Source: Bradyrhizobium lablabi
GTDB lineage: Bacteria > Pseudomonadota > Alphaproteobacteria > Rhizobiales > Xanthobacteraceae
Length of the DNA stretch: 64,000 nucleotides
Direction: 5' to 3'
Assembly: GCF_018131005.1 (NCBI RefSeq)
Contig: NZ_JAFCJK010000006.1
Span: forward strand, 124,001-188,000
Part shown: piece after piece, positions 33,758 through 42,567 of the stretch
How the letters are laid out: every line of letters begins with the position of its first letter
Numbering within the stretch: the first letter of the stretch is position 1
The notes under the pieces: generated by a model
Told to the model about the DNA's origin: nothing
Seen by the model: only the letters and a program-made list of their open reading frames with translations
Databases searched by the model: none
Program-made: the position numbers and the translations under genes

Positions 33758-34486
33758 TCACCCGTCTGTCGTGTTTTTTGTCTGACGGGTCCTGATCGCC
33801 CAGAGATCGGGCCGCCGGGCCCGCGTTAAGGCCTCGGACTGGGCGAGGCGCCAGGCCGCCACCTTGGCATGGTCGCCGGAAACGAGGATTTCCGGGATTT
33901 GGCGGCCTTCGAACTCCTGCGGACGGGTGTATTGGGGGTATTCCAGTAGTCCTGCGGAAAAACTCTCGTCGGTCGCCGAGGCCTGCTTGCCCATCACTCC
34001 CGGCAACAGTCGCACGCAGGCGTCCAGCAACGCCATGGCGGCGATCTCGCCGCCGGACAGCACGTAGTCGCCGATCGAGACTTCCTCGAGGCCGCGGGCG
34101 TCGATCACCCGCTGGTCCACCCCCTCAAACCTGCCGCAGACGATCATGGGGCCGGGCCCCTCCGCGAGCTCCGTCACCCGCGATTGGGTCAATGGCTGAC
34201 CTCGCGGGCTCATCAGGAGCCGCGGGCGGCCAGGGGCGATATCAGCGGCGTCGATCGCCGCGGCCAGGATATCGGCCCGCAGCACCATGCCGGGGCCGCC
34301 GCCGGCCGGGGTGTCATCGACGCTGCGGTGCTTGTCGGTGGCTGACGCACGGATGTCGCGCGCCTCCAGCGTCCAGAGGCCGGCCGCGAGCGCCTTGCCG
34401 GCGAGGCTCACGCCGAGCGGTCCCGGAAACATGTCCGGAAACAAGGTCAGGACGCTGGCGCGCCAGATGGCCGGCTGGGTTGTCAT
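33758..34486 (-). CDS. trmD: tRNA (guanine-N1)-methyltransferase
   Basis: TrmD methylates G37 of tRNAs reading CNN codons and prevents frameshifting. The 242-residue SPOUT-fold protein has ASVLTLFPDMFPGPLG, DDTPAGGGPGMVLRAD, PRGQPLTQ, CGRFEGVDQRVI, SIGDYVLSGGEIAAM with the knot, and LLEYPQYTRPQEFEG, all diagnostic. It is between rimM and rplS, 108 bases before rplS. Confidence 0.97.
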   Translation of the reverse strand: MTTQPAIWRASVLTLFPDMFPGPLGVSLAGKALAAGLWTLEARDIRASATDKHRSVDDTPAGGGPGMVLRADILAAAIDAADIAPGRPRLLMSPRGQPLTQSRVTELAEGPGPMIVCGRFEGVDQRVIDARGLEEVSIGDYVLSGGEIAAMALLDACVRLLPGVMGKQASATDESFSAGLLEYPQYTRPQEFEGRQIPEILVSGDHAKVAAWRLAQSEALTRARRPDLWAIRTRQTKNTTDG

Positions 34487-34534
34487 GGCTTCTGGTTACG
34501 GCACCACGGCCGCGAGGTCGAGGCTCTGCACTCG

Positions 34535-35056
34535 TCAGGCCGCTGACGGATCGTCGCCCTCGATCTGGTCCGGAAGATCGATCACCACCCGTCCGCCGGC
34601 GATATCGACCTCCGGCACCACGGCGTTGGAGAACGGCAGCAGCATCGTCGCGCCTGCGGGAGGCGCGATCTCGATGATGTCGCCAGCGCCGAAATTATGG
34701 ATTGCAAGCACGCGTCCGAGCGGCTCGCCGGCCGCGGTGACGGCCGCAAGCCCGATCAGGTCGGCATGGTAATATTCGTCGTCCTCGGTGTCCGGCAGCC
34801 TGTCGCGCGGAACATAAAGCTCGATGCCGTTGAGCCGCTCGGCCTCATCGCGGGTGGCGATCCCCTTCAGGGTCGCGACCAGATGGTCCTTGGCTTCGCG
34901 CACATGCGTCACCTCGAATTGACGGGAGCCGTCCCTGGTCATCAGCGGGCCGTAGTCCTTTACGGCCCACGGGTCTTCGGTGAACGTCCACAGCCTGACG
35001 GCGCCGCGCACGCCATGCGCTGCGCCAATGCGGGCGATACAGACCGGTGCGGCCAC
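34535..35056 (-). CDS. rimM: ribosome maturation factor RimM
   Basis: RimM helps assemble the 30S head by binding uS19. The 173-residue protein has the N-terminal barrel (VCIARIGAAHGVRGAVRLWT), then RDEAERLNGIELYVPRDRLP, EYYHADLIGLAAV and the PRC-barrel end LLPFSNAVVPEVDIAGGRV. The start codon is GTG. It follows rpsP by 17 bases and precedes trmD by 48, as in most bacteria. Confidence 0.96.
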   Translation of the reverse strand: MAAPVCIARIGAAHGVRGAVRLWTFTEDPWAVKDYGPLMTRDGSRQFEVTHVREAKDHLVATLKGIATRDEAERLNGIELYVPRDRLPDTEDDEYYHADLIGLAAVTAAGEPLGRVLAIHNFGAGDIIEIAPPAGATMLLPFSNAVVPEVDIAGGRVVIDLPDQIEGDDPSAA

Positions 35057-35073
35057 TGCGGTCGCCGTTCGGC

Positions 35074-35406
35074 TTACGCCTTGGCGGCGGCTTCGGCCTG
35101 CGCCTTGCGCTCCTTGCGCGGCACGGCCTTCATCGGGTTGTTGCGCGGCGTGCGCTTCATCACACCGGCGTCGTCGAGGAAGCGGGTCACGCGATCCGAC
35201 GGCTGCGCGCCCTTGGCAAGCCAGGCCTTCACCTTGTCCATGTCGAGCTTCAGGCGCGCCTCGCTGTCCTTCGGCAGCAGCGGGTTGAAGTGGCCGAGAC
35301 GCTCGATGAAGCGGCCATCCCGCGGGAACCGCGAGTCGGCGACGACGACGTGATAGACCGGCCGCTTCTTGGTGCCTGCACGAGCGAGACGGATAACGAC
35401 GGACAT
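35074..35406 (-). CDS. rpsP: ribosomal protein bS16
   Basis: A 110-residue bS16: VIRLARAGTKKRPVYHVVVA, DSRFPRDGRFIERLGHFNPL and LDMDKVKAWLAKGAQPSD are standard. An Ala/Lys-rich tail (EAAAKA) is typical of alphaproteobacteria. It leads the rpsP-rimM-trmD-rplS group; AAGGAG precedes the ATG. ffh lies 84 bases upstream in the same direction, so the two may share transcripts. Confidence 0.98.
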   Translation of the reverse strand: MSVVIRLARAGTKKRPVYHVVVADSRFPRDGRFIERLGHFNPLLPKDSEARLKLDMDKVKAWLAKGAQPSDRVTRFLDDAGVMKRTPRNNPMKAVPRKERKAQAEAAAKA

Positions 35407-35490
35407 TTGGTTCTCCTTAAGTGTTGGTTTGACGTCTGTGTTGGTCAGTTACGCCGTCATTGCTTCGCTGCGCTCGCAATGACGAATTCC

Positions 35491-37038
35491 TCATTTCTTC
35501 TTGCCCGGGAGGCCGCCCAGACCGGGCAGCGTCGGCTTGCCGCTGAGGCCGGTCAGTCCGGGCAAATTCGGCAGGCCGCCGCGCAGGCCGACGGGAAGAT
35601 CCTTCGGCAGGTTGGGCAGGCCGCCGCCGGCGCCGCCCTGCATCTTCTCGGCAAGCGCCTTCATCTCTTCCGCCGAGGGTGGCTTCATGCCGCCGCCGAA
35701 ACCCATCGCCTGCGCGATGCCGGCGAGCGGGCCACGCTTTCCCGAACCCATGGCCTTCATCATATCCGCCATGTTCCGATGCATCTTCAGGAGCTTGTTG
35801 ACCTGCTCGACGCTCTGGCCGGAGCCGGCCGCGATGCGCTTCTTGCGGCTCGCTTTCAGGATGTCCGGGTTCTTGCGCTCCTGCCGCGTCATCGAATCGA
35901 TGACCGCGACCTGGCGCTTGATGATCTTGTCGTCAATGCCGGCCGCCGCGATCTGGTTCTTCATCTTGGCGATGCCGGGCATCATGCCCATCAGTCCGCC
36001 GATGCCGCCCATGTTCGCCATCTGCTGCAACTGTTCGCGCATGTCGTTGAGGTCGAACTGACCCTTGCGCATGCGCTCGGCGGTGCGTGCAGCCTTTTCG
36101 GCGTCGATATTGGCGGCGGCCTTCTCGACCAGCGAGACAACGTCGCCCATGCCCAGGATGCGACCGGCGATCCGGCTCGGGTGGAAATCTTCCAGCGCAT
36201 CGGTCTTTTCGCCGGTGCCGATCAGCTTGATCGGCTTGCCGGTGACCGCACGCATCGAGAGTGCGGCGCCGCCGCGGCCATCGCCGTCGACGCGGGTCAG
36301 CACGATGCCTGTGAGGCCGACGCGCTGGTCGAATGAGCGCGCGAGGTTGACCGCGTCCTGGCCGGTAAGGGAGTCGGCGACCAGCAGGACCTCATGCGGA
36401 TTGGCGGCCGATTTTATTTCGGCCGCTTCCTTCATCATCTCTTCGTCGAGTGTGGTGCGGCCGGCGGTATCGAGCAGCACCACGTCGTAGCCGCCGAGCT
36501 TGCCTGCCTCGAGCGCGCGCTTTGCGATCTGCGGCGGCATCTGGCCGGCAACGATCGGCAGGGTCGGAATGTCGAGGTCGCGGCCGAGCACCGCGAGTTG
36601 CTCCATCGCCGCCGGGCGATAGACGTCGAGGGAAGCCATCAGCACCTTGCGCTTGTCGCGCTGAACCATCCGCCGCGCGAGCTTGGCGGTGGTGGTGGTC
36701 TTGCCTGAGCCCTGCAGGCCGACCATCATGATCGGAACTGGCGGGACTGCATTGATGTCGATGGTCTGGCCGTCGGAGCCGAGCGTGGCGACGAGTTCGT
36801 CATGGACGATCTTCACCACCATCTGGCCGGGCGTGACCGATTTGACGACAGTGGCTCCGATGGCCTGCTCGCGAACTTTCTCGATGAAGCTGCGCACGAC
36901 TTCGAGCGCGACGTCGGCTTCGAGCAGCGCCCGGCGCACCTCGCGCATCGCGGCATCGACGTCCTTTTCGGTCAGCGCACCGCGTCCCGTCAGACGATCG
37001 AGAATGCCGCCAAGCCTTTCCGACAGATTGTCGAACAA
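35491..37038 (-). CDS. ffh: signal recognition particle GTPase Ffh
   Basis: Ffh with 4.5S RNA binds signal sequences at the ribosome and docks on FtsY. The 515-residue protein has the N domain, G domain with GLQGSGKTTTTAKLA, DTAGRTTLDEEMM and TRVDGDGRGGAALS, and a Met-rich M domain ending in a Gly/Leu/Pro-rich tail (repeated GLPNLP-like units) and KKK. The start is a TTG at 37038, reading (M)FDNLSERLGGILDRLTG, with AAAGGA upstream; it gives the accepted N-terminus. ftsY is in the same window at 44582. Confidence 0.97.
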   Translation of the reverse strand: MFDNLSERLGGILDRLTGRGALTEKDVDAAMREVRRALLEADVALEVVRSFIEKVREQAIGATVVKSVTPGQMVVKIVHDELVATLGSDGQTIDINAVPPVPIMMVGLQGSGKTTTTAKLARRMVQRDKRKVLMASLDVYRPAAMEQLAVLGRDLDIPTLPIVAGQMPPQIAKRALEAGKLGGYDVVLLDTAGRTTLDEEMMKEAAEIKSAANPHEVLLVADSLTGQDAVNLARSFDQRVGLTGIVLTRVDGDGRGGAALSMRAVTGKPIKLIGTGEKTDALEDFHPSRIAGRILGMGDVVSLVEKAAANIDAEKAARTAERMRKGQFDLNDMREQLQQMANMGGIGGLMGMMPGIAKMKNQIAAAGIDDKIIKRQVAVIDSMTRQERKNPDILKASRKKRIAAGSGQSVEQVNKLLKMHRNMADMMKAMGSGKRGPLAGIAQAMGFGGGMKPPSAEEMKALAEKMQGGAGGGLPNLPKDLPVGLRGGLPNLPGLTGLSGKPTLPGLGGLPGKKK

Positions 37039-37057
37039 TGCCGTTGTCCTTTTTTCA

Positions 37058-37190
37058 CCTCTCCCCGCCTGCGGGGAGAGGTCGGATCGCCCTTGCGATC
37101 CGGGTGAGGGGGTACGGGACTATCCACGCGCATCACGCGCGGAGAGAGCCCTCACCCCAGCCCTCTCCCCGCTAGAGCGGGCGAGGGAGG
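37058..37190. repeat. CTCTCCCCGC-type intergenic palindromes
   Basis: CCTCTCCCCGC (37058-37068) is exactly complemented by GCGGGGAGAGG (37071-37081). A related block with CCCTCACCCCAGCCCTCTCC and a GCGGGCGAGGG end runs 37148-37190. This is a common rhizobial intergenic repeat style. It lies upstream of ffh; the rest of the 393-base gap to 37431 shows no gene. The 37340-37430 part is AT-richer and probably holds the promoter of the next gene. Confidence 0.78.
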
Positions 37191-37431
37191 AGTAATCCAA
37201 ACACTTTCGCGCCCGAGGGCGCATCGCGCTGTCGGGCGTTGGCCTCCGGCCTCCAGGGCCGGTCGGCGGGTCGAAAAGACGGATCTTTCCGAGAAAGTGC
37301 GGGGGTTAAACGCCGACTGTGCCGGAAAGTCAAGGAAAGTTTGGCCGGGCCGGCGCGGGTCGGCCATACAAGTATTTGAAAAAGCTGATTTTTTCATTGT
37401 CGATTTTGAATCGGGCTGTTCACCCATATAG

Positions 37432-38538
37432 ATGGATGTGTTCCACCTCATCGTTTCGTGGCCGAGCCTCGTGCCTATCGTTACCCGCCGCCGCATTCTC
37501 GCATTGCTGACCGGAGCCGCCGCCGCCATCGGCGTTCCGTCGATCTGGATGTCCCTCATGAAGACTTATGACGGCCCCACCTCCGATCATTTCGACGGGC
37601 TGCGCTTCTTCGATCCCGACGGCGTGCCGCCGAAATCACTCGCCGAAGTGTTGCGCTGGCAGTATGGCGGCGAGCGGCACAGAGCGAAGTGGCCGGAATG
37701 GGCTCCGAGCCCCCACTCCGATATACCGCCGCCGCGCGTCAATGGAGCCGGGGTGCGGCTGTCGTTCGTCGGCCACGCGAGCTGGCTGGTCCAGACCGGC
37801 GGGCTCAACATCCTCGTCGATCCCGTGTGGTCGATGCGCGCCTCGCCGTTCAGCTTTGCCGGGCCGAAGCGGCACAACGATCCCGGCATTGCCTTCGAGA
37901 AGCTGCCCGGGATTGACGCCGTGCTGGTGTCGCATGGCCACTACGATCATCTTGACCTCGCAACGCTGTCAAAGCTCGCCGCGACATGCGCGCCGCGCGT
38001 GATCACGCCACTTGGCAACGACGTCACCATGCGCGATGCGGATGCCGCGATCAGGGCCGAGGCATTCGACTGGCATCACCGCGTCGAACTCGGCAACGGC
38101 ATTGCCGTGACACTGGTGCCGACCCGGCACTGGTCGGCGCGCGGCCTGTTCGACCGCAACAAGACGCTGTGGGCAAGCTTCGTGCTGGAGACGCCGGCCG
38201 GCAAGCTCTACATTGTCTGCGATTCCGGCTATGGCGACGGCCGGCATTTCCGCCGCGTCGCCGACGCGCATGGTCCGCTGCGGCTCGCGATCCTGCCGAT
38301 TGGCGCCTATGAGCCGCGCTGGTTCATGCGCGACCAGCACATGAACCCGGAAGACGCCGTGAAGGCGCTGGCCGATTGCGGCGCCGCGCAGGCGCTCGCG
38401 CATCATCACGGCACGTTCCAACTGACCGACGAAGCGATAGACGCACCCGCGATCGCGCTCGGCGAGGCGCTCGACGCGGCAAACGTGCCGCGTGAAAAGT
38501 TCGCCACGTTGAAGCCTGGACAGGTGTTTGAGATTTGA
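37432..38538 (+). CDS. MBL-fold metal-dependent hydrolase (UlaG/NAPE-PLD-like)
   Basis: A 368-residue metallo-beta-lactamase-fold protein. Zinc motif SHGHYDHLD (about 164-172), with VRLSFVGHASWLVQTGG and NILVDPVWSMRASP before it and PTRHWSARGLFDRNKTLWAS after, the pattern of the NAPE-PLD/RomA-like branch. The N-terminus has TRRRILALLTGAAAAIG, which could be a Tat signal or membrane anchor, so export is possible. Phosphodiester or lipid substrates are typical of the branch but not proven. No ribosome site is evident before ATG 37432; later starts are possible. Confidence 0.85.
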   Translation: MDVFHLIVSWPSLVPIVTRRRILALLTGAAAAIGVPSIWMSLMKTYDGPTSDHFDGLRFFDPDGVPPKSLAEVLRWQYGGERHRAKWPEWAPSPHSDIPPPRVNGAGVRLSFVGHASWLVQTGGLNILVDPVWSMRASPFSFAGPKRHNDPGIAFEKLPGIDAVLVSHGHYDHLDLATLSKLAATCAPRVITPLGNDVTMRDADAAIRAEAFDWHHRVELGNGIAVTLVPTRHWSARGLFDRNKTLWASFVLETPAGKLYIVCDSGYGDGRHFRRVADAHGPLRLAILPIGAYEPRWFMRDQHMNPEDAVKALADCGAAQALAHHHGTFQLTDEAIDAPAIALGEALDAANVPREKFATLKPGQVFEI

Positions 38539-38572
38539 CCGTCATGGCGAGGAGCGAATTATGAACACAAAC

Positions 38573-38674
38573 CCTCATGGTGAGGAGGCGCGCGAGCGCC
38601 GTCTCGAACCATGAGGCCCGGTCGTACACGCGGCGATCCTTCGAGACGCCGCTTCGCGGCTCCTCGGGATGAGG
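38573..38674. repeat. paired CCTCATGG / ATCCTTCGAG intergenic repeat, copy 1
   Basis: Two hairpin units in a row. The first runs from CCTCATGG (38573) to CCATGAGG (38616) and contains GAGGAGGCGCGCGAGCGCC. The second starts GATCCTTCGAGACGCCGC near 38634 and ends at GGGATGAGG (38674). The same two-unit design occurs at 45528-45628. It separates the convergent MBL and SIMPL genes. Confidence 0.82.
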
Positions 38675-38697
38675 TCTGTGTATGGGGTTTGAGAGAA

Positions 38698-39399
38698 TTA
38701 CTGCTCTTTCGCCTTGATTGCCCAGGACACGCGCACGGTCACTGACAACGTCTCCTCGCCCTGCGCAACGGGCGCGCCGGCGGCGGCCATCGGCGCCGCC
38801 AGCTTGCTGCGGAAGACCGGCGCGGGCGAACCGCCTTCCTCGGAAATGCTGAGCGGCTCGCCGAGCGTCACGCCGGCCGCCTTGGCATAGATCTCCGCCT
38901 TGCGGCGTGCATCGGCGATCGCCTTGTCGCGCGCCTCGTCCAGAACCTTCGATGCCTGCGACACCACGAAATTGATGCCGCCGATCTCGTTCGCGCCCGC
39001 ACCCACCAGCACGTCGATCACACTGGCGACCTTGGCGACGTCGCGGACCTTGATAGTGACGCGGTTGCTCGCGCGGTAGCCGATCACGGTGGTCGGGCCC
39101 GATCGGTCGGGCGCATATTTCGGCTGCAGCGACAGCCGCGAGGTCTGGTAGTCTTTCTCATCGAGGCCGGCGCCCTTCAGCGCCAACAGGACCTTGCCCA
39201 TGGCCGCGTTGTTGGCGTCAGCCGCTTCGCGCGCGGTCTTGGCGTCCGTGGTCACGCCGCCGTCGACCTGCGCCTGATCAGGCGCGACCGATGTGGTGGC
39301 CTCACCGGTGACGGAAACGGCCGGCGGCGGGACCTGCGCGAGGGCCGGCGCCGCGAGCAGCGTCAGGGCCACGGTGGCGACGGGGAGGGCAAGCTTCAT
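38698..39399 (-). CDS. SIMPL (DUF541) domain periplasmic protein
   Basis: A 233-residue exported protein. The signal peptide MKLALPVATVALTLLAAPALAQ is cut near ALAQ. The mature part is a SIMPL/DUF541 domain: ISVTGEATTSVAPDQAQVDG-type start (here VSVTGEATTSVAPDQAQVD), YRASNRVTIKVRDVAKVASV, GGINFVVSQASKVLDEARDKA and AGVTLGEPLSISE. Family members (E. coli YggE) are linked to oxidative stress. ATG 39399 overlaps nothing and lies five bases after the stop of the GyrI-like gene, so the two are an operon. Confidence 0.9.
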   Translation of the reverse strand: MKLALPVATVALTLLAAPALAQVPPPAVSVTGEATTSVAPDQAQVDGGVTTDAKTAREAADANNAAMGKVLLALKGAGLDEKDYQTSRLSLQPKYAPDRSGPTTVIGYRASNRVTIKVRDVAKVASVIDVLVGAGANEIGGINFVVSQASKVLDEARDKAIADARRKAEIYAKAAGVTLGEPLSISEEGGSPAPVFRSKLAAPMAAAGAPVAQGEETLSVTVRVSWAIKAKEQ

Positions 39400-39404
39400 G
39401 GGCC

Positions 39405-40109
39405 TCACTTCAGCGGCACGTAGACATTGATCACCAGCTTGTCTTCAGCGGTCTTGAGCGGATCGGTGATGTATTCCTCGATGAACGTGTCCTTGGCTTC
39501 CAGCTTCTTGTCGTCGAGATGGTTGGTGATCGCCTCGTAGGTGTTGTCCATATTGTCGTAGGAGCCCCGATGGACGAATTTCAGCGCATTTCCGTCCGGT
39601 GAATTTCCCATGCTCATGTTCTTGCCGAGGCCCTTCACATCCTGATCGACCGGGATTTCGGCGACGAAGGTGAAGCCGGTATCGTCGGTCGAGGTGTAGA
39701 CGATCATCGGATTGCCTGACGCCTTGACACCCTGCTTGTCGAGCAGCGCGGTCAGGGTCTTGAAGGCCTCGATCAAGGTATCGAATGCCGAGTCCCAATT
39801 GGCGTTGCCCTTCAGCATGACGACTTTCTTCGGTTCCAGCGTGAAGGGTTCGCCGAAGGGATCGGCGGTCTGCACCGGAGCGGTCGGCGGCGGTGCGGGC
39901 GTTTGGGCGGCGGCGGGGCTATCGGCCGGCGACTTGGTTTCGGCCGGCGGCGGGACCGGGGTCGCCGATGGTGCGGGACTGGGCGACGGACTTGCCGCCG
40001 GCGCGGGCGAGGCAGCCGGCGACTGGGCATGCGAGGGGCTGGCCAGCGCGATCGCGGCCAAAGGGAGCAGCGCGACCAGGGCCGCGCGGAAAGTGCTGAT
40101 ACGATTCAT
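39405..40109 (-). CDS. exported protein with GyrI-like effector domain
   Basis: A 234-residue protein starting MNRISTFRAALVALLPLAAI (ATG 40109, GGAG upstream). A signal peptide or anchor is followed by about 60 residues of Ala/Pro/Ser linker, then a GyrI-like/AraC-effector domain (about 90-234) with NPMIVYTSTDDTGFTFVAEI and LKFVHRGSYDNMDNTYEAI, ending TDPLKTAEDKLVINVYVPL. These domains normally bind small molecules in cytosolic regulators; here it is exported, with a flexible arm. The SIMPL gene starts five bases after its stop. Confidence 0.85.
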   Translation of the reverse strand: MNRISTFRAALVALLPLAAIALASPSHAQSPAASPAPAASPSPSPAPSATPVPPPAETKSPADSPAAAQTPAPPPTAPVQTADPFGEPFTLEPKKVVMLKGNANWDSAFDTLIEAFKTLTALLDKQGVKASGNPMIVYTSTDDTGFTFVAEIPVDQDVKGLGKNMSMGNSPDGNALKFVHRGSYDNMDNTYEAITNHLDDKKLEAKDTFIEEYITDPLKTAEDKLVINVYVPLK

Positions 40110-40310
40110 TCGGTAATCTCCATCCGCGCCCCGAGCCGCTGCGCGATCGTCCCGGCGCACGCCTGCAAGGTGCGATATTTCCTAACACGCAAGTTCCACA
40201 TTCGTCCCATGATAGATACGTCATGGCCGCCTGCAGACCGGATAGACGTCAGCAGGCTGGCCAATGTGCGGCCACTCGCCATATAAGACGGGCATAAATT
40301 GGGAAATTCC

Positions 40311-41183
40311 ATGAGCACGCTCGCCAACCACGCCTTCGCCAAGATGAACGGCATCGGCAACGAGATCGTCGTCGTCGATTTGCGCGATTCCAAGGCGCAG
40401 GTCTCGGCGGAGGAGGCGCGCGCGGTGGCCTCGCCCGGAGGCGTCCTCTATGACCAGCTGATGGTATTGCAGCCGCCGCGGCTCGCGGGCACCGAAGCCT
40501 TTATCAGGATCTACAACAATGACGGTTCGGAGGCCGGTGCCTGCGGCAACGGCATGCGTTGCGTGGTGCGGCGCATCTTCGAGCGGACCGGGCAGACCAA
40601 TGCGACTTTCGAGACCCGCGCCGGCCTGCTCAATTGCTGGCAGGGCCCGGCGCCCGATCTCTACACGGTCGACATGGGCGCGCCGAAATTCGGCTGGCGG
40701 GACATCCCGCTCGCCGAGGAATTCCGCGACACCCGCTACATCGAGCTGCAGGTCGGGCCGATCGACAATCCGCTGCTGCACTCGCCGTCGGTGGTCAGCA
40801 TGGGCAATCCGCACGCGATCTTCTGGGTGGAGGATGTCGAGGCCTACGATCTCGGGCGTTTCGGGCCGCTCCTGGAAAATCATCCGATCTTCCCTGAGCG
40901 CGCCAACATCACGCTCGCCCACATCGTCGATCGCGACCACATCACGATCCGGACCTGGGAGCGCGGCGCCGGTCTGACCAGGGCCTGCGGCTCGGCGGCC
41001 TGCGCGACCGCGGTCGCCGCAGCGCGGCTGAAGCGCGCCAACCGCACGGTCGAGATCGCGCTGCCGGGCGGCAAGCTGATGATCGAGTGGCGCGAGCGCG
41101 ACGATCATGTGCTGATGACCGGCCCCGCCGAGTTCGAATATGAAGGTCGCTTCGATCCGGCGCTGTTCGCAAGCGTCGTCTGA
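40311..41183 (+). CDS. dapF: diaminopimelate epimerase
   Basis: DapF converts LL- to meso-diaminopimelate for lysine and peptidoglycan. The 290-residue protein has FAKMNGIGNEIVVVD, IYNNDGSEAGACGNGMRC with catalytic Cys78, VSMGNPHAIFWVED, and WERGAGLTRACGSAAC with the second catalytic Cys. Normal length. ATG 40311 is used; a TTG 12 bases earlier is unlikely. mtaB begins five bases after the stop, so they are co-transcribed, as in other Bradyrhizobiaceae. Confidence 0.97.
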   Translation: MSTLANHAFAKMNGIGNEIVVVDLRDSKAQVSAEEARAVASPGGVLYDQLMVLQPPRLAGTEAFIRIYNNDGSEAGACGNGMRCVVRRIFERTGQTNATFETRAGLLNCWQGPAPDLYTVDMGAPKFGWRDIPLAEEFRDTRYIELQVGPIDNPLLHSPSVVSMGNPHAIFWVEDVEAYDLGRFGPLLENHPIFPERANITLAHIVDRDHITIRTWERGAGLTRACGSAACATAVAAARLKRANRTVEIALPGGKLMIEWRERDDHVLMTGPAEFEYEGRFDPALFASVV

Positions 41184-41188
41184 AGGCC

Positions 41189-42454
41189 ATGGGCGTCGAC
41201 GTCATCACCTTTGGCTGCCGGCTCAATGCCTTCGAGTCCGAAGTGATCCGTCGTGAGGCAGAGCAGGCGGGTCTCGCCGACACCATCGTGATCAATAGTT
41301 GCGCCGTCACCAACGAGGCGGTGGCGCAGGCGCGGCAGGCGATCCGCAGGCTGAAGCGGGATCGTCCCGACGCGCGCATCGTCGTCACCGGTTGCGCAGC
41401 GCAGACGCAAGCGGGCGTCTTCGCCGGGATGGCCGAGGTCGATCGCGTCGTCGGCAACGACGAGAAGATGCGCGGCGACGCCTGGCGCGAGGCGCGCGCG
41501 GCATTCGATGCGCCCTTTGGCGTCGACAGCAGCGAGAAGGTCGCGGTAGCCGACATCATGGCGGTGACGGAAATGGCGCCGCATCTGCTCGACGGATTCG
41601 AGCGTGGCCTGCCGCGGGTGTTCGTGCAGGTGCAGAACGGCTGCGACCATCGCTGCACCTTCTGCATCATCCCCTACGGCCGCGGCAATTCGCGCTCGGT
41701 GCCGATGGGGGCGGTGGTCGATCAGGTCCGTGCACTGGTCGAGCGCGGTCACGCAGAGATCGTGCTGACCGGGGTCGATCTCACGAGCTATGGCGCCGAC
41801 CTGCCGGGCGCGCCGAAGCTCGGCCAGTTGACCCGGCAGATCCTGCGGCATGTGCCCGAATTGAAGCGGCTGCGCATCTCGTCAATCGATTCGATCGAGG
41901 CCGACCGCGATCTGCTCGACGTGATCGCCGACGATGCGCGCTTGATGCCGCATCTGCACCTGTCGCTGCAATCCGGCGACGACATGATACTCAAGCGCAT
42001 GAAACGCCGGCATTCGCGGAAGGACGCGATCGATTTCTGCGTGCAGGTGCGGCGGCTGCGGCCGGATATCGCCTTCGGCGCCGACATCATCGCGGGCTTC
42101 CCCACGGAGACCGAGGACATGTTTGCGCGGTCGCTGGATCTGGTCGACGAATGCGATCTCACCTTCCTGCACGTGTTTCCCTACTCGAAGCGGCCGGGAA
42201 CGCCGGCCGCGCGAATGCCGCAGGTCGCGGGCGGCGCGATCAGGGATCGCGCGAGACGCCTGCGTGCGGCGGGCGTCGTGGCGCTGCAGCGGCGGCTCGC
42301 TATGGAGCGCGGCGCAACGCGTAAGGTGCTGATCGAGAGCGGCGCACAGGGGCGCACCGAGCACTTCCTGCCCGTCGCGATCGACGGTGGCGTGCCTGGC
42401 GCCGTGCAGGCGCTGACAGTCAGAGGTCACGACGGCGCGCGGTTGACTATCTGA
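41189..42454 (+). CDS. mtaB: tRNA t6A methylthiotransferase MtaB
   Basis: A radical-SAM enzyme adding a methylthio group to t6A at tRNA position 37. The 421-residue protein has the N-terminal cluster cysteines in TFGCRLNAFESE (Cys10), INSCAVTNEA and VTGCAAQTQ, and the SAM cluster CDHRCTFCIIPYGRG. HLHLSLQSGDDMILKRMKRRH and GADIIAGFPTETEDMF are family hallmarks. The TRAM-like end is short. MtaB rather than MiaB or RimO fits the CRLN start and the size. It is coupled to dapF. Confidence 0.94.
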   Translation: MGVDVITFGCRLNAFESEVIRREAEQAGLADTIVINSCAVTNEAVAQARQAIRRLKRDRPDARIVVTGCAAQTQAGVFAGMAEVDRVVGNDEKMRGDAWREARAAFDAPFGVDSSEKVAVADIMAVTEMAPHLLDGFERGLPRVFVQVQNGCDHRCTFCIIPYGRGNSRSVPMGAVVDQVRALVERGHAEIVLTGVDLTSYGADLPGAPKLGQLTRQILRHVPELKRLRISSIDSIEADRDLLDVIADDARLMPHLHLSLQSGDDMILKRMKRRHSRKDAIDFCVQVRRLRPDIAFGADIIAGFPTETEDMFARSLDLVDECDLTFLHVFPYSKRPGTPAARMPQVAGGAIRDRARRLRAAGVVALQRRLAMERGATRKVLIESGAQGRTEHFLPVAIDGGVPGAVQALTVRGHDGARLTI

Positions 42455-42483
42455 GACCGGCAACGGACCGCTTCACGCGCCCT

Positions 42484-42556
42484 AGCGGTTTTGAGCGGAG
42501 TGGATACCGGTTCGCGTGACGTGAACGCGTCGGTTCTGATTCAATCAGAACCGACG
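42484..42556. repeat. Bradyrhizobium-type intergenic palindromic element, copy 2
   Basis: Begins AGCGGTTTTGAGCGGAGTGG and ends in a 14-bp-arm palindrome: CGTCGGTTCTGATT (42528-42541), one C, then its complement (42543-42556). The centre GTTCTGATTCAATCAGAAC is identical to that of the 31415 element while the outer stem bases differ in compensating pairs. It fills the gap between convergent mtaB and the DUF2336 gene and may end both transcripts. Confidence 0.86.
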
Positions 42557-42567
42557 ATGCTGTGGAT

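Noticed and set aside
35047..36336. 429-codon plus-strand frame opposite rpsP and ffh
   Set aside because: Shadow of two essential genes; no start signal and His/Leu/Arg-biased.
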